From Thraustochytrium sp. TN22 (Eukaryota; Sar; Bigyra; Thraustochytrida; Thraustochytriidae), in the NCBI GenBank assembly GCA_013306675.1, contig JABLUY010000192.1, positions 1 to 64,000 on the forward strand: a stretch of DNA of 64,000 nucleotides, in the 5' to 3' direction. Of the stretch, positions 18,537 through 28,739 are shown piece by piece. The notes under the pieces were generated by a model. That model made no database searches. It saw nothing but the letters and a program-made list of their open reading frames with translations, and was not told the DNA's origin. Position 1 is the stretch's first letter, and each line of letters begins with the position of its first letter. The position numbers and the translations under genes were made by a program.

Positions 18537-20114
18537 TTAACTCTGAAAGGACCAATCGCAAATGGCGGTGTCCGCCGAATGGCCGTGCTTGCGAATGGCA
18601 TTCATGGCCTTGCCTAGCTTGCGGCCAAGGTCGCGGTTGGCGTTGCGGACGTTGTTGGTTTCGCCCGGGTCGGCCTCGAGGTCAAAGAGCAGCCACTTGT
18701 TGCGGGACTTAAAGTGCTTCCACTTGCCGCACTTGATCGAGGTGGCAGCGCCATTGGGCGTGTCCCTGCTCCACGGCTGCTCGTTGATGATGGGCTGACC
18801 GCCGCGCAGGGGTGCCTCGCTGTCCGGGTCGCAGAGCGCGCTCGCGAAGCTGAAGGAGTCCGGCGCGGTCGCATTCGAGTCGATGATGTCCGCAAAGGTG
18901 GCAAAGAGGTCCACCTGGCTCACGCTCTTGTTCGAGACAGTACCAGGCGCGACGACGCCCGGCCAGCGCACGATAAAGGGCACGCGGTGGCCGCCCTCGA
19001 AGAGAGACCGCTTGCCACGGGCGAAGATGTGCGCAGACTGCAGGCCGGCACGCGCCAAATTGGACCAGCTTTCCGGCCCGTTATCGCTAGAGAAGACCAC
19101 GATGGTGTTGTCCGTCTGGTTGAGGTCGTCAATGGTCGCCAGCACCTCGCCGACACGGTCATCCATCTCGTGGATTGAGTCTGCATACGCGCCCCACTCG
19201 CTCAAGCCCACGAAGTCCGGGTGCACGCGGTGCGGCGTGTGCGGCGCCGTCAGCGCCATGTAGAGAAAGAAGGGCGCGCCGTCGTGGTTCTCGGCGTGAT
19301 CGATGAGGTAGTCGACCGCCTTGCGCGTCAAGTTGTGCATGAGGAAGGCTGGGTCGTAGTACTTGCCGATGCTCAAATTGTAGCGGCTCGACCGCTTGGT
19401 CGAGTACTCGCCCTTGGTTCAGCCTCCCTTGTTGTTGGTGCATGAGACAAAGTCCACCGTCCTGCAGGCCCGCGTTGCTTTTTTCGGGCAGCTGATGATG
19501 CCGCCGTTGGCTTTGCTCTTGGCCGACCAGTGGTCTGGTGCATCCACGAAGCGACGGCCCTCAATCACCGACTGATAGTCCCGCATGGCGCTCGGGATGC
19601 CATAGTACTTGTCGAAGCCGGCGTCCAGCGGCCCTCCAAAGATATCCTCGGTCAGCAGCGCCTCCGTGTCGCCTTCCTTGGGCATGTCCATGCCCAGGTG
19701 CCACTTGCCGAGTGCGTACGTGCGGTACCCGGCGTCCTTGAAGAGGTCGCCCAGCGTGTACTTGTCGGCGACAATCGGGTCGCCGTCCGATGCGATGGCG
19801 TTGCCGCCGTCCCTCACCCTCAGGTAGTATTCGCCGGTGAGAAGGGCGTAGCGCGACGGGCTGCACACCGACGAGTAGGACGAGCCATCGAAGAAGTCGG
19901 CACCCTCACTGGCGAGCTTCTCCAGGTTGGGCGTGGAAAGAATGTCTGGGTTGTACTTTTCGCGATCGCCAAAGCCCATGTCGTCCGCGTACAGGATGAC
20001 GACATTGGGCGGCGGCCGCGCAGGATCGAGCTCACAGGAGGTATCTGCTGTCGTGAAGCGCGACAGCATCAACAGCATCGACAGCAGCAGCAGCATGGCA
20101 AGGTTGCGCATCAT
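18537..20114 (-). CDS. secreted sulfatase 1, with an in-frame TGA
   Basis: This is an arylsulfatase-type hydrolase that would cleave sulfate esters outside the cell or in a secretory compartment. The start at 20114 (MMRNLAMLLLLSMLLMLSRF) gives a clear signal peptide. Motifs in order are VVILYADDMGFGD (metal-binding Asp pair), VCSPSRYALLTGEY (Cys converted to formylglycine in this family), TYALGKWHLGMD, FFLYMALTAPHTPH, VVFSSDNGPE, RSLFEGGHRVPFIVRWPG. A TGA at 19421-19419 interrupts the frame after CTNNKGG. The following codons, TKGEYS and onward, continue in the same frame without any other lesion to residue 525. All three paralogues have Cys at that exact codon. It may be a nonsense mutation (TGC to TGA), a sequencing error, programmed readthrough or selenocysteine. 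Confidence 0.9.
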
Positions 20115-20863
20115 CTCCCCGTCGTCGACAATCAATGGTTTGGGTTCTGCCTCGACAGCTTGGCCACATTTGGCCTCCACGGGACACACAGACTGTACAG
20201 CTGGAGGCCAGCTCCATTGCCCACTCTTGCGTCCAAGCAAGTGGCTACGTGACCGCGACTTGCACAGCGCACTGCCTCGCGGCGTGCCACTGGCTGCGTG
20301 CGCCCGACCTGCCCGGGCACGTGTGACTGACATGTGAGCAGCCTGCGGAAAACACGGGCGGAAGCACGGTCAATCTCTTCGCCGAGCCTCCGAGTGCGGG
20401 CTGCTTCAACTTGAAGTTACCGTGACAGCGAGCCGGCCTGGCATTCTTGTGTCAGAGGTCAGACATGCCTGCCTGACATGTGAGTGCCTCAAGCCAGTGA
20501 CTGATGAGTCACCGTGACAGAGCCGATCGCTGCCCCTGCGCCGCCCGCGGTGGCTGCCTGTTTTGTGTTCGACCGACGCTGGAGTGTGCATAATGAGCAA
20601 AAGGCACCGACAAATCGACTTCGAAAAGGGTAAAGCGGGTTGCTACGCGCAAGGTCCTCCCTCTAGCTAGGTCGTGAGTCGCGTGAGTCGCGTCGCATTG
20701 GCTGCGACCTGGCGAGCTTTATGCTCAGAGGCTGGCGAGTGTTTCCTCTTTTTGACGGTACCACCACCCCAGCGTCGGGTTTGATCATTTTATTTTTAGC
20801 CTACCACTGGCAGGTACGCTTGGCCACGGCGTCGAGTTTGATACATTTGCTTGACCGCCGCGC
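20115..20863. other. sulfatase 1-2 intergenic region
   Basis: This is the upstream region of sulfatase 1 and the 3' side of sulfatase 2. TGACATGTGAG occurs twice (about 20328 and 20476) and ACCGTGACAG twice (about 20419 and 20509), which could be regulatory sites. CTCTAGCTAG is at 20661-20670. No gene is seen. Confidence 0.4.
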
Positions 20864-22420
20864 CTACCAATCGCAAACGGCGGTCTCCTCGGAGTGCCCT
20901 TTCCTATACACGTCCAGCATGACCTCCTCGAGCATGCTGACGACGTCACGGTTGCGGCTGTTGAGGTTGTCGCGCTCGCCCGGGTCGGCCTCCATGTCGT
21001 AGAGGCGCCAGCCGCCCCTGAACTTAAAGAGCTTCCACTTGCCGCACTTGATGGCGGTCGCTTTGCCATTGGGCGTGTCTCGGCCCCAAGGCTGCTCGCT
21101 GATGACGGGCTGGCCGCCGCGCAGGAGCTCGCTGGTGTGCGGGTCGCATAGGTGGCTGGCGAAGCTAAAGGAGTCCGGTGCGCTCGCGCTCGAGCCAATG
21201 ATCTCTGCAAAGGTGGCGAAGAGATCCACTTGACTCACGGTCTTGTTAAAGGTCATGCCGGGTGCGATGACGCTCGGCCAGCGGATGATGAAAGGCACGC
21301 GGTGGCCACCTTCATAGAGCGATCGCTTGCCGTCCCGAAACGGGCCGGACGAGTCCAAGCCGGCCGCTTGGAAGTTCTCGAGCCCTTCAGGCCCGTTATC
21401 GCTTGTGAGGACCACGATCGTGTTGTTGGTCCGCCCCATCTCGTCGATCGCAGTGAGCACCTCGCCGACACGGTGGTCCAACTCGTGGATCGAGTCCGCG
21501 TATGCGCCCCACTCGCTGAAGCCCGCAAAGTCTGGGTGCACGGCGTGCGGCGTGTGCGGCGCCGTCATGGCCATGTAGAGAAAGAATGGCTCCTCAGGAT
21601 ACTCCACCGCGTGGTCCCAGAGGTACTCGACCGCCTTCTCCGTCAGGTTGTGCATGAGAAACGCCGGGTCGTAGTACTTGCCAATGCTCAGAGGGTAGCG
21701 CGTGGAACTCTTGGCCGCATACTCGCCCTCGACGCACGCTCCCTCGGACTTGGAGCACCTGGGGAAGTCCACCGTCGCGCAGCCCGAGGACAACTCGAGC
21801 GGGCAGCTGACAATGCCGCCGTCCTCCTTGTTCTTGGCAGACCAGTGGTCCGGCGGGTCCACGAATCGGCGCCCGTCGATCACGGACTGAAAGCTTTTCA
21901 TCGCGCTCGGGATGCCATAGTACTTGTCAAAGCCCGCGTCCAGCGGCCCGCCGACAATGTCCTCGGTCAGAAGTGCCTCGGTGTCGCCCTCCTTGGGCAT
22001 CTTCATGCCCAGGTGCCACTTGCCGATCGCGTACGTGCGGTAGCCTGCGTCCTTGAAGAGCTTCGCCAGCGTGTACTTGTCCGCGGCAAGGGGCTTGCCG
22101 TTCGAGGCGATGGCGTTGCCGCCGTCCTTGACGCGAAAGTAGTACTCGCCCGTCAGAATCGCGTACCGGGACGGGCTGCACACCGACGAGTACGAGTTCC
22201 CGTCGTACAGGTCGGCGCCCTCGCTCGCCAGCTGCTCGATGTTGGGCGTCGACAGGATATCGGGGTTGTACTTTTCCCGGTCCCCGTACCCCATGTCATC
22301 CGCGTACAGGATGACCACGCTCGGCAGCGCGGCCGGCGCCGCATCCAGGTCACAGCCGGCCCCGCCCGCCGCGACCACGCCTAGGCTCGCCACCGCCAAG
22401 CTGCACAACCTCGACTTCAT
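20864..22420 (-). CDS. secreted sulfatase 2
   Basis: The 518-residue sulfatase starts at 22420 (MKSRLCSLAVASLGVVAAGG), a hydrophobic signal peptide; the open frame upstream is not needed. It carries VVILYADDMGYGDREKYN, the formylglycine motif VCSPSRYAILTGEYY, the second sulfatase signature TYAIGKWHLGMK, the paired DGRRFVDPPDHWSAK region, FFLYMAMTAPHTPH, VVLTSDNGPE and RSLYEGGHRVPFIIRWPS. The Cys pair region (CSKSEGACVEGEY) is intact. The full length and all motifs suggest an active enzyme. The substrate cannot be read from sequence; sulfated polysaccharides or glycosaminoglycan-like polymers are typical for the family. It is second in a head-to-tail array of four. Confidence 0.95.
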   Translation of the reverse strand: MKSRLCSLAVASLGVVAAGGAGCDLDAAPAALPSVVILYADDMGYGDREKYNPDILSTPNIEQLASEGADLYDGNSYSSVCSPSRYAILTGEYYFRVKDGGNAIASNGKPLAADKYTLAKLFKDAGYRTYAIGKWHLGMKMPKEGDTEALLTEDIVGGPLDAGFDKYYGIPSAMKSFQSVIDGRRFVDPPDHWSAKNKEDGGIVSCPLELSSGCATVDFPRCSKSEGACVEGEYAAKSSTRYPLSIGKYYDPAFLMHNLTEKAVEYLWDHAVEYPEEPFFLYMAMTAPHTPHAVHPDFAGFSEWGAYADSIHELDHRVGEVLTAIDEMGRTNNTIVVLTSDNGPEGLENFQAAGLDSSGPFRDGKRSLYEGGHRVPFIIRWPSVIAPGMTFNKTVSQVDLFATFAEIIGSSASAPDSFSFASHLCDPHTSELLRGGQPVISEQPWGRDTPNGKATAIKCGKWKLFKFRGGWRLYDMEADPGERDNLNSRNRDVVSMLEEVMLDVYRKGHSEETAVCDW

Positions 22421-24311
22421 CCCGCTGTGGCACTGGCAGGCGCGTGCGCCCTGGTCTGGCACTGGCCTGCCTGCGCAGCGCGGCGCAGCCCCAGCGCGTG
22501 CTTTGCGGTTCTGCGAGCCCTGCAGGACCGCGGTGCTCTACGGGCAAGGCCCGGGCGGGCCAACAATCCGAACGCAAATGATGAATGGGAAGTCGCGGCG
22601 CCGCTTTACCACTTGCACCGCCGAGTCTCCGAGCCTGGCTGCTGCGGCAGCACGGCTTTCAAGCTTCTTTCATCAGGCTCTGGCTGGCTGCCAGGACCAG
22701 CAGCCAGGTTGAACGACGTCCGGGGTCCGCGCAGGTCGAGCTGGCAGGCCGCTCCGGCGCAGCACTGGCAGAGCCCTCCGGCTGCCTGGCGACCGTCCCG
22801 GTGGCGACGCCGTCACGAGCGAGACCGACTATCCACGCCAGTGCGCTCTGCGCCACGAAGCCGAGTTCCGCCGCGACTTGCAGGCCGCCTAGTCCGCCCG
22901 GCCGCCAATTCTGCGCCCTCCACGACGCCCGAGCCCGGGTCCAGTCCGCAGCGCTGGCCGGCTGCATGCGTGCATGCCGGCCGTGGCCGAGCCGAGCCTG
23001 CAGCCTGGCCGGCCCGCGCCAGGCCAGCCCGCTCGCAGCCCGCGCGGCCGGCGTCACGGCGCCGCCGCGGCCCGCGCAGCGCTGACTGGCCGCGCCGCGC
23101 CGGCCTCGCGCCGCCGACTCGGCCCGCACGAGCGCGGCATGTCCGGCGCGTGGCTCTCATTCCTTCTGTGGCGCGGCACGCGCGCGCGAGGCTCGCGAGG
23201 CGAGCGCGCGCGACTCGAGCGCGGGCGCCACCGCGCCCGCGAGCAGCGAGCTCCAGTCCGAGCTCTCGGCTGCGCACGGTAGGCGGGCCGCCGCGCCGCG
23301 CTCCGACTCCGAGCCCGCGCGCCGAGGGCGGCCTCCGAGCGCGCGCGCGCGGCTTGGAGAGAGCTTGCGCGAGCTGTGGGAGCGCAGGGCTGGCGCGAGC
23401 GGCGAGCGCCAGCCGGCCGGCCTGGGAGGCTCGCGGCGCGCGGCGCGAAGAGCACATTGTGCGGCCGAGGCCGAGCCGCAGCGCAGGCGAGAGCGAAGGC
23501 AGTCGTCGGCAAGCCTCCTGCTTGACAGAGCGGTTTTGAGCGCAGGCGAGCGCAGCGGCGAGGAAAAAGGGACGCGCAGGATGCGTGCGCGGGGCTCCGG
23601 CTTCGTCCGAGCTCCGCACGCTTTTCTCGAACCTGAGCTTCAACGTACGCGCGATCTGTAGGACGGTCTCGCTCGCTGGCTCGCTCATGCTCGCTCATTG
23701 GCAAGCTCGCTCAAGCTTGCTCAAGCGCGGCGGTATCTGGGCGTCCCGGTGTAGCTCGCGGCGCTCGCGGCGCGACGACGAACGAGACTCCGAGGGCGCG
23801 AGGGGTCGTCGTCGTCGTCGCTCTAGCTAGCTAGTAGAGCTAGCTGGAGCTAGCACGTGAGATACAACATGGCTGCTACGCAAGGTGGGCACCGCGGCGG
23901 TTCCCGACGGCGCGGCCGCAGGAGGTGGCGAGCCAAACCCGGACGGCAAGACGCGGGGGTACGCGGGCAAGCCGCCGACGCCGGACGAGATGTCACTGTT
24001 ATTAGACCTTTCGGGCTCTTCCTCGATTGGCCTCGATTGGCCTCGACCCAGCGCCGCATTGACATGCAGATCGTGGCTGCCGACAACGACTCGCGCCAGA
24101 TTCTGTATGAGCGCATCAAGGAGATCAAGCCGCTGGAGAAGATCATCGCGCAGCATCACGCGGCGCTGAATGGGCGCAAGCGAGGCGGCGTCGAACGTGC
24201 CGAGCGCGCTCTTACTGTTAGGAACGAGCTCGACACACCGCAAGCCGCTGTACCAAGTCATTCGGTCAGCCTGATCTGGCAGAAATGACAGCGCCAAGGT
24301 TTTTTTTTTTA
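22421..24311. other. 1.9 kb GC-rich sulfatase 2-3 intergenic region
   Basis: Long ORFs here are Arg/Ala-rich and carry no motif. CTAGCTAG sequences form an inverted-repeat cluster at 23821-23855. From about 23870 to 24288 there is a patch that reads like protein in two plus-strand frames (GKTRGYAGKPPTPDEMSLLL and, further on, RRIDMQIVAADNDSRQILYE followed by RIKEIKPLEKIIAQHH). This may be a remnant of an unrecognised gene or separate exons. Confidence 0.4.
23821..23855. repeat. CTAGCTAG palindrome cluster
   Basis: The sequence CTCTAGCTAGCTAGTAGAGC followed by TAGCTGGAGCTAGCAC is almost wholly self-complementary. It is one of about a dozen such sites that all lie between genes in this window. 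Confidence 0.7.
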
Positions 24312-25910
24312 TCAATTCCAGTCGCAAATGGCGGTGGCAGCAGAGTGGCCGGATCTGCGGATGGTGTCCATGGCCTTGCCAAGCTCACGGGCGAGGGCGC
24401 GATTGGCCCGGAGGACGTTGGTGGTCTCGGCCGGGTCGGCCTCAAGGTCGAAGAGGAGCCACTTTCCGTTGCTCCGAAAGTACTTCCACTTGCCGCACTT
24501 GATGCTGGTCGCCTTGCCGTTGGGCGAGTCCGTGTCCCAGGGCTGCTCGTTGATGATGGGCTGGCCTCCGCGCACGAGCTCGGAGCCGTCCGGGTCGCAG
24601 AGCACGCTCGCGAAGCTGAAGGAGTCCGGCGCGCTCGCGCTCGAGCCAATGATCTCCGCGAAGGTTGCGAACAAGTCCACCTGGCTCACGCTCTGCGTGA
24701 GGACCGTGCCCGCCTCGACGACGCCCGGCCAGCGCACAAGAAAGGGCACCCGGTGCCCGCCCTCGAACAGCGATCGCTTGCCACCATTGAAGATATGCGT
24801 GGGCTCCAAGCCTGCCTTGACGAAATTCTGCTTGCCCTCTGGCCCGTTGTCGCTGGAGAAGACCACGATTGTGTTGTTTGTCTCGCCAATGTCGTCGATT
24901 GTCGCGAGCACCTCTCCGACGCGATAGTCCATCTCGTGAATCGAGTCCGCGTACGCGCCCCAGCTGCTGAAGCCAGCAAAGTCCGGGTGCACAGCGTGCG
25001 GCGTGTGCGGCGCCGTCAGCGCCATGTACAGAAAAAAGGGCGTGCCGGCGTGATGCTCCACGTGGTCCCACAGGTACTCAGCAGCCTTGAGCGAGAGGTT
25101 GCGCATCAGGTAGGCCGGCTCGTAGTACCTGCCGATGCTCAGGCCGTAGCTGCGCGAGTACTCGCTGGCGTACTCGCCCTTGGTACAGGCGCCCTTGTTC
25201 TTGGTGCACTTGCGAAACAGCGGTGTCTTGCAGCCCTTGGACGCCTTGAGCGGGCAGCTGATGATACCGCCGTCCGCCGTGCTCTTTGCCGACCAATGGT
25301 CCGGCGGGTCCAAGAAGCGGCGGCCCTCGATGATGGACTGGTAGTCCTGCATCGCGCTCGGCACGCCAAAGTACCGGTCAAAGCCCACGTCGAGCGGGCC
25401 ACCGCCAATGTCCTGCGTCAGCAACGCCTCCGTGTCACCGTCCGCTGGCATTTCCATGCCCAAGTGCCACTTTCCAATCGCGTATGTTCTGTAGCCCGAG
25501 TCCCTGAAGAGATGGCCCAGCGTGTACTTGTCCGCCACCACCGGCGTATCGTCCGCTCGAAGGATGCTGCCGCCGCGCTGCGTGCGATAGTAGTATTCGC
25601 CGGTCAGAATGGCGAACCTCGACGGGCTGCACACCGATGAGTACGAGCTGCCATCGTAGAACTCCGCGCCCTCGCTCGCAAGCTGCTCGATGTTTGGCGT
25701 GGACAATATATCCGGGTTGAACTTTTCACGGCCGCCGTACCCTAGGTCGTCAGCGTAGAGGATCACCACATTCGGCAGCGGCTGCCTTGGGTCGAGCTGG
25801 CGCTGGCACGCGGCCGCGCCCTTCGTGCCATGTGCAGCGCACCACAAAAGGAGGACGATCCCGAGCGCCCACTGATGCCCGAAGCAGGCGCCGCCGGCGC
25901 GCCTCCACAT
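24312..25910 (-). CDS. secreted sulfatase 3
   Basis: The 532-residue sulfatase starts at 25910 and has a signal peptide with the hydrophobic core ALGIVLLLWCAAHG. Motifs are VVILYADDLGYGG, VCSPSRFAILTGEYY with the formylglycine Cys, TYAIGKWHLGMEM, VVFSSDNGPE and RSLFEGGHRVPFLVRWPG. Compared with its paralogues the Asp after the first metal-binding pair is Gly (GYGGREKFN instead of GYGDREKYN). This residue is less strictly conserved than the DD pair, so activity is still likely. The Cys at the site corresponding to the TGA of sulfatase 1 is present (KNKGACTKGEY). It is third in the array and ends in TGA, showing that TGA is a normal stop here. Confidence 0.95.
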   Translation of the reverse strand: MWRRAGGACFGHQWALGIVLLLWCAAHGTKGAAACQRQLDPRQPLPNVVILYADDLGYGGREKFNPDILSTPNIEQLASEGAEFYDGSSYSSVCSPSRFAILTGEYYYRTQRGGSILRADDTPVVADKYTLGHLFRDSGYRTYAIGKWHLGMEMPADGDTEALLTQDIGGGPLDVGFDRYFGVPSAMQDYQSIIEGRRFLDPPDHWSAKSTADGGIISCPLKASKGCKTPLFRKCTKNKGACTKGEYASEYSRSYGLSIGRYYEPAYLMRNLSLKAAEYLWDHVEHHAGTPFFLYMALTAPHTPHAVHPDFAGFSSWGAYADSIHEMDYRVGEVLATIDDIGETNNTIVVFSSDNGPEGKQNFVKAGLEPTHIFNGGKRSLFEGGHRVPFLVRWPGVVEAGTVLTQSVSQVDLFATFAEIIGSSASAPDSFSFASVLCDPDGSELVRGGQPIINEQPWDTDSPNGKATSIKCGKWKYFRSNGKWLLFDLEADPAETTNVLRANRALARELGKAMDTIRRSGHSAATAICDWN

Positions 25911-27069
25911 GCTAATTACTACTGAAGAGAATCACCCACGACCGCCGGGTTGGGGTTCTGGCAATGCGTGAGGCTGCGACCACTGCGACTAGGCCTAGGC
26001 CGGCCTGAGCGTGGCCAAGTAGTCCAGGCAGTCATGACTGACTCGGACCACTCCGAGTCCGAGTCCGCATCCGATCCGAGTCCATAGACTCCATACGATC
26101 CACGGTTGCTCCTGCAGGAGCTCCCTCCGCACCCGATCTGTGGCCGACCGAGCGCCCGCACAGTGCAAACTGCACGCGCATGACCCCATGACCCCGCCGG
26201 ACGTCCTCCTGACAAAGTTGCAACGCCTGGCTGGCTGTGGGTGCGGGCGCCAGGCGCGCGGCGGCGCGCCGGCAGCGCCAGGCGTGCGGTGGTGGTTGCA
26301 GTAGCTCGCGGCGCGCCGGCGGGCGCCAGGCGTGCGGTGGTGGTTGGCACTGGTTGCGGACCTGCGGTAGACTCACAGCCTGACAGCCTCACTGGCAGGC
26401 TGTAAATACGGCGTGACTCAGGCTGCCCGCACTGCCCGAGTCAGCCATGACCCCCCACGCCAACTTGAAGAGGCCGCGGCCCGTGACATCTGCCACGGTG
26501 CGTCACTGACTCTGACAGCCACTGGCACTGACTGTAGCAGCAGACGGGCACTGCAGTGAAGTGCTGGAGTGCTGCGTGGGAACTTTTCACCGTGGTCTCC
26601 AGAGCGCGGCGCCATTTCAGCGCGGCCGCGCGTCTAGCTAGAGTACTGGCTATAGCTAGCTAGCTACCTACCTACCTCCACGCCACGGTGCGGAAAGCCT
26701 GTAATGGCACGCTCTGCTGAGCTGCTGCAGAGTGGCAGCGGCGATCGTGTGCGGCGTGCGGCCGCGATCGCGAGTCCACTCTGTCCCAAGCCGCCGGTAC
26801 GCTTCCGGCTCAACTGCGCACATTGCGCGATTGATTTTAGCCGCATCACGCGCCAAGCAGGCATGACTTGGAGCCCTCGCGCTTGATGTCGTGGTGTGGT
26901 ACGGCGCGCACAGAATTTAGAATATTGTCTACCCTCCTCGCCTCCCCTTGCCTTGTCCCGCTTGCCTTGTCTCGCCACGCCTCGCCTTGTCTCGCCATGC
27001 CTCTCGCCCAGTCCTCTTGCCTTGCCTCGAAACTTTTTCAATCAACCATTCTGTTCCTACCAAGGTGTA
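25911..27069. other. sulfatase 3-4 intergenic region
   Basis: This holds a perfect 8-bp hairpin GACTCGGA-CCAC-TCCGAGTC at 26040-26059 about 130 bases upstream of sulfatase 3, a diverged direct repeat around GGCGCCAGGCGTGCGGTGGT (about 26270-26350) and a CTAGCTAG cluster at 26633-26666 running into CTAC repeats. A run of CTTGCCT / CTCGCC words lies at about 26930-27030. No gene is seen. Confidence 0.45.
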
Positions 27070-28626
27070 TCACCAATCACAGATTGCGGTGGCGGCAGAG
27101 TGCCCAGACTTGCGGATTTTGTCCATGAGCTTGCCGAGTTCGCGAGCGACAGCACGGTTTGCTTTGTAGACGCTCGTGGTCTCTTCCGGGTCAGCCTCGA
27201 GGTCAAAGAGCTGCCACTTGCCCTTGTACTTGAAGAGTTTCCACTTGCCGCACTTGATGGATGTCGCCTTTCCGTTCGGCGTGTTCTGAAACCACGGCTG
27301 CTCGTTGATGATGGGCTGGCCGCCACGCAGCCGCACGTCGGTGTCCGGGTTGCAGAGCGCGCTCGCAAAGCTAAAAGAGTCCGGCGCGCTCGCGCTCGAC
27401 CCAAGAATGTCCGCAAAGGTGGCGAAGAGGTCCACCTGGCTCACGCTCTTGCTAAAGACGGTTCCCGGCTCCACGACGCCCGGCCAGCGCACGATGAATG
27501 GCACGCGGTGCCCGCCCTCGTACAGAGACCGCTTGCCCTTGTTGAAGATGTACGAGGAAGCCAAGCCCGCTTCGGCCAGGCTCTCGCTGTTCTCGGGCCC
27601 GTTGTCGCTCGAGAAGACCACGATGGTGTTGTTCGTCTGGCCGAGGTCGTCAATGGTCGCCAGGACCTCCCCGACACGGTGGTCCATCTCGTGGATGGAA
27701 TCTGCATACGCGCCCCACTCGCTCCTGCCCGCGAAGTCAGGGTGCACGCGGTGCGGCGTGTGCGGCGCCGTCAGCGCCATGTACAAGAAAAAGGGTTTCC
27801 CGTAGTGGGCTTCGGCGTGGTCCCACAGGTACTCGGTGGCCTTGAGTGAGAGGTTTCGCATCAGGTACGCCGGGTCGTAGTACTTGCCGACACTCAAACC
27901 GAATTTGGACGTCCGCCTGCTCGAGTACTCCCCTTTGGTGCAACCACGCTTGTTGTCGGTGCACGCCTGAAAGTTTGGCGTCTTGCAGCCCTTGGACCGC
28001 TTCACAGGACAGCTCACGATGGCATTCGGCTTCTTGCTTTTCTCGGTCCAGTGATTGGGAGGGTCCACGAAGCGTCGGTCCTCAATGGTGGATTGATAGT
28101 TTTGCATGGCGCTTGGGATGCCAAAGTACCGGTCGAAGCCTGCGTCGAGAGGACCGCCGCCAATGTCTTCGCTCAGCAGCGCCTCCGTGTCGCCCTCCTT
28201 GGGCATATCCATGCCCAGGTGCCACTTTCCGATTGCGTATGAGCGGTAGCCCGCGTCCTTGAAGAGGTGGCCCAGCGTGTACTTGCCCTTGGTCAGAGGC
28301 GTCGCGTCCGAGGACACGGCGTTGCCGAGGCTATTCACCCTGAAGTAGTACTCCCCCGTCATGATGGCGTATCGCGACGGACTGCACACCGACGAGAAGG
28401 AGCTACCATCATACAAGTCCACGCCCTCGCTCGCCAGCTGCTCGATGTTGGGCGTCGAGAGGATCGTGGGGTTGTACTTTTCTCGATCACCATAGCCCAG
28501 GTCGTCCGCATAGAAGATGACCACGTTGGGGAGTGGCAGGCTCGGGTCAAGCTCGCAGTCTCCGCCCCGCGAAGCCCCGACGCTCCACAGCGTCGCTGCG
28601 AGCGTCACTGCCAGGACTCGCGACAT
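27070..28626 (-). CDS. secreted sulfatase 4
   Basis: The 518-residue sulfatase starts at 28626 (MSRVLAVTLAATLWSVGASR), a typical signal peptide. It carries VVIFYADDLGYGDREKYN, VCSPSRYAIMTGEYY, SYAIGKWHLGMDM, FFLYMALTAPHTPHRVHPDF, VVFSSDNGPE and RSLYEGGHRVPFIVRWPG. All catalytic motifs are present. It is closest by eye to sulfatases 1 and 3 in its second half. It is the upstream-most member of the minus-strand array. The equal sizes and shared Cys pattern of the four genes point to tandem duplication followed by divergence, with separate promoters because the spacers are 0.75-1.9 kb. Confidence 0.95.
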   Translation of the reverse strand: MSRVLAVTLAATLWSVGASRGGDCELDPSLPLPNVVIFYADDLGYGDREKYNPTILSTPNIEQLASEGVDLYDGSSFSSVCSPSRYAIMTGEYYFRVNSLGNAVSSDATPLTKGKYTLGHLFKDAGYRSYAIGKWHLGMDMPKEGDTEALLSEDIGGGPLDAGFDRYFGIPSAMQNYQSTIEDRRFVDPPNHWTEKSKKPNAIVSCPVKRSKGCKTPNFQACTDNKRGCTKGEYSSRRTSKFGLSVGKYYDPAYLMRNLSLKATEYLWDHAEAHYGKPFFLYMALTAPHTPHRVHPDFAGRSEWGAYADSIHEMDHRVGEVLATIDDLGQTNNTIVVFSSDNGPENSESLAEAGLASSYIFNKGKRSLYEGGHRVPFIVRWPGVVEPGTVFSKSVSQVDLFATFADILGSSASAPDSFSFASALCNPDTDVRLRGGQPIINEQPWFQNTPNGKATSIKCGKWKLFKYKGKWQLFDLEADPEETTSVYKANRAVARELGKLMDKIRKSGHSAATAICDW

Positions 28627-28739
28627 GGCGCGATCGACGCACTGGGCGAGACACGTGCAGAATGATGCAGGTCTGGTGGCGACAGAAAGGCGGCCGCCCT
28701 GGCCCTGTCGCTTGAGTCATATCTGCGGTCTTCGAATGG

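Noticed and set aside
22427-23704. ORFs of 200-370 codons between sulfatases 2 and 3
   Set aside because: Same reason: Arg/Ala/Pro-rich in all frames, no conserved pattern.
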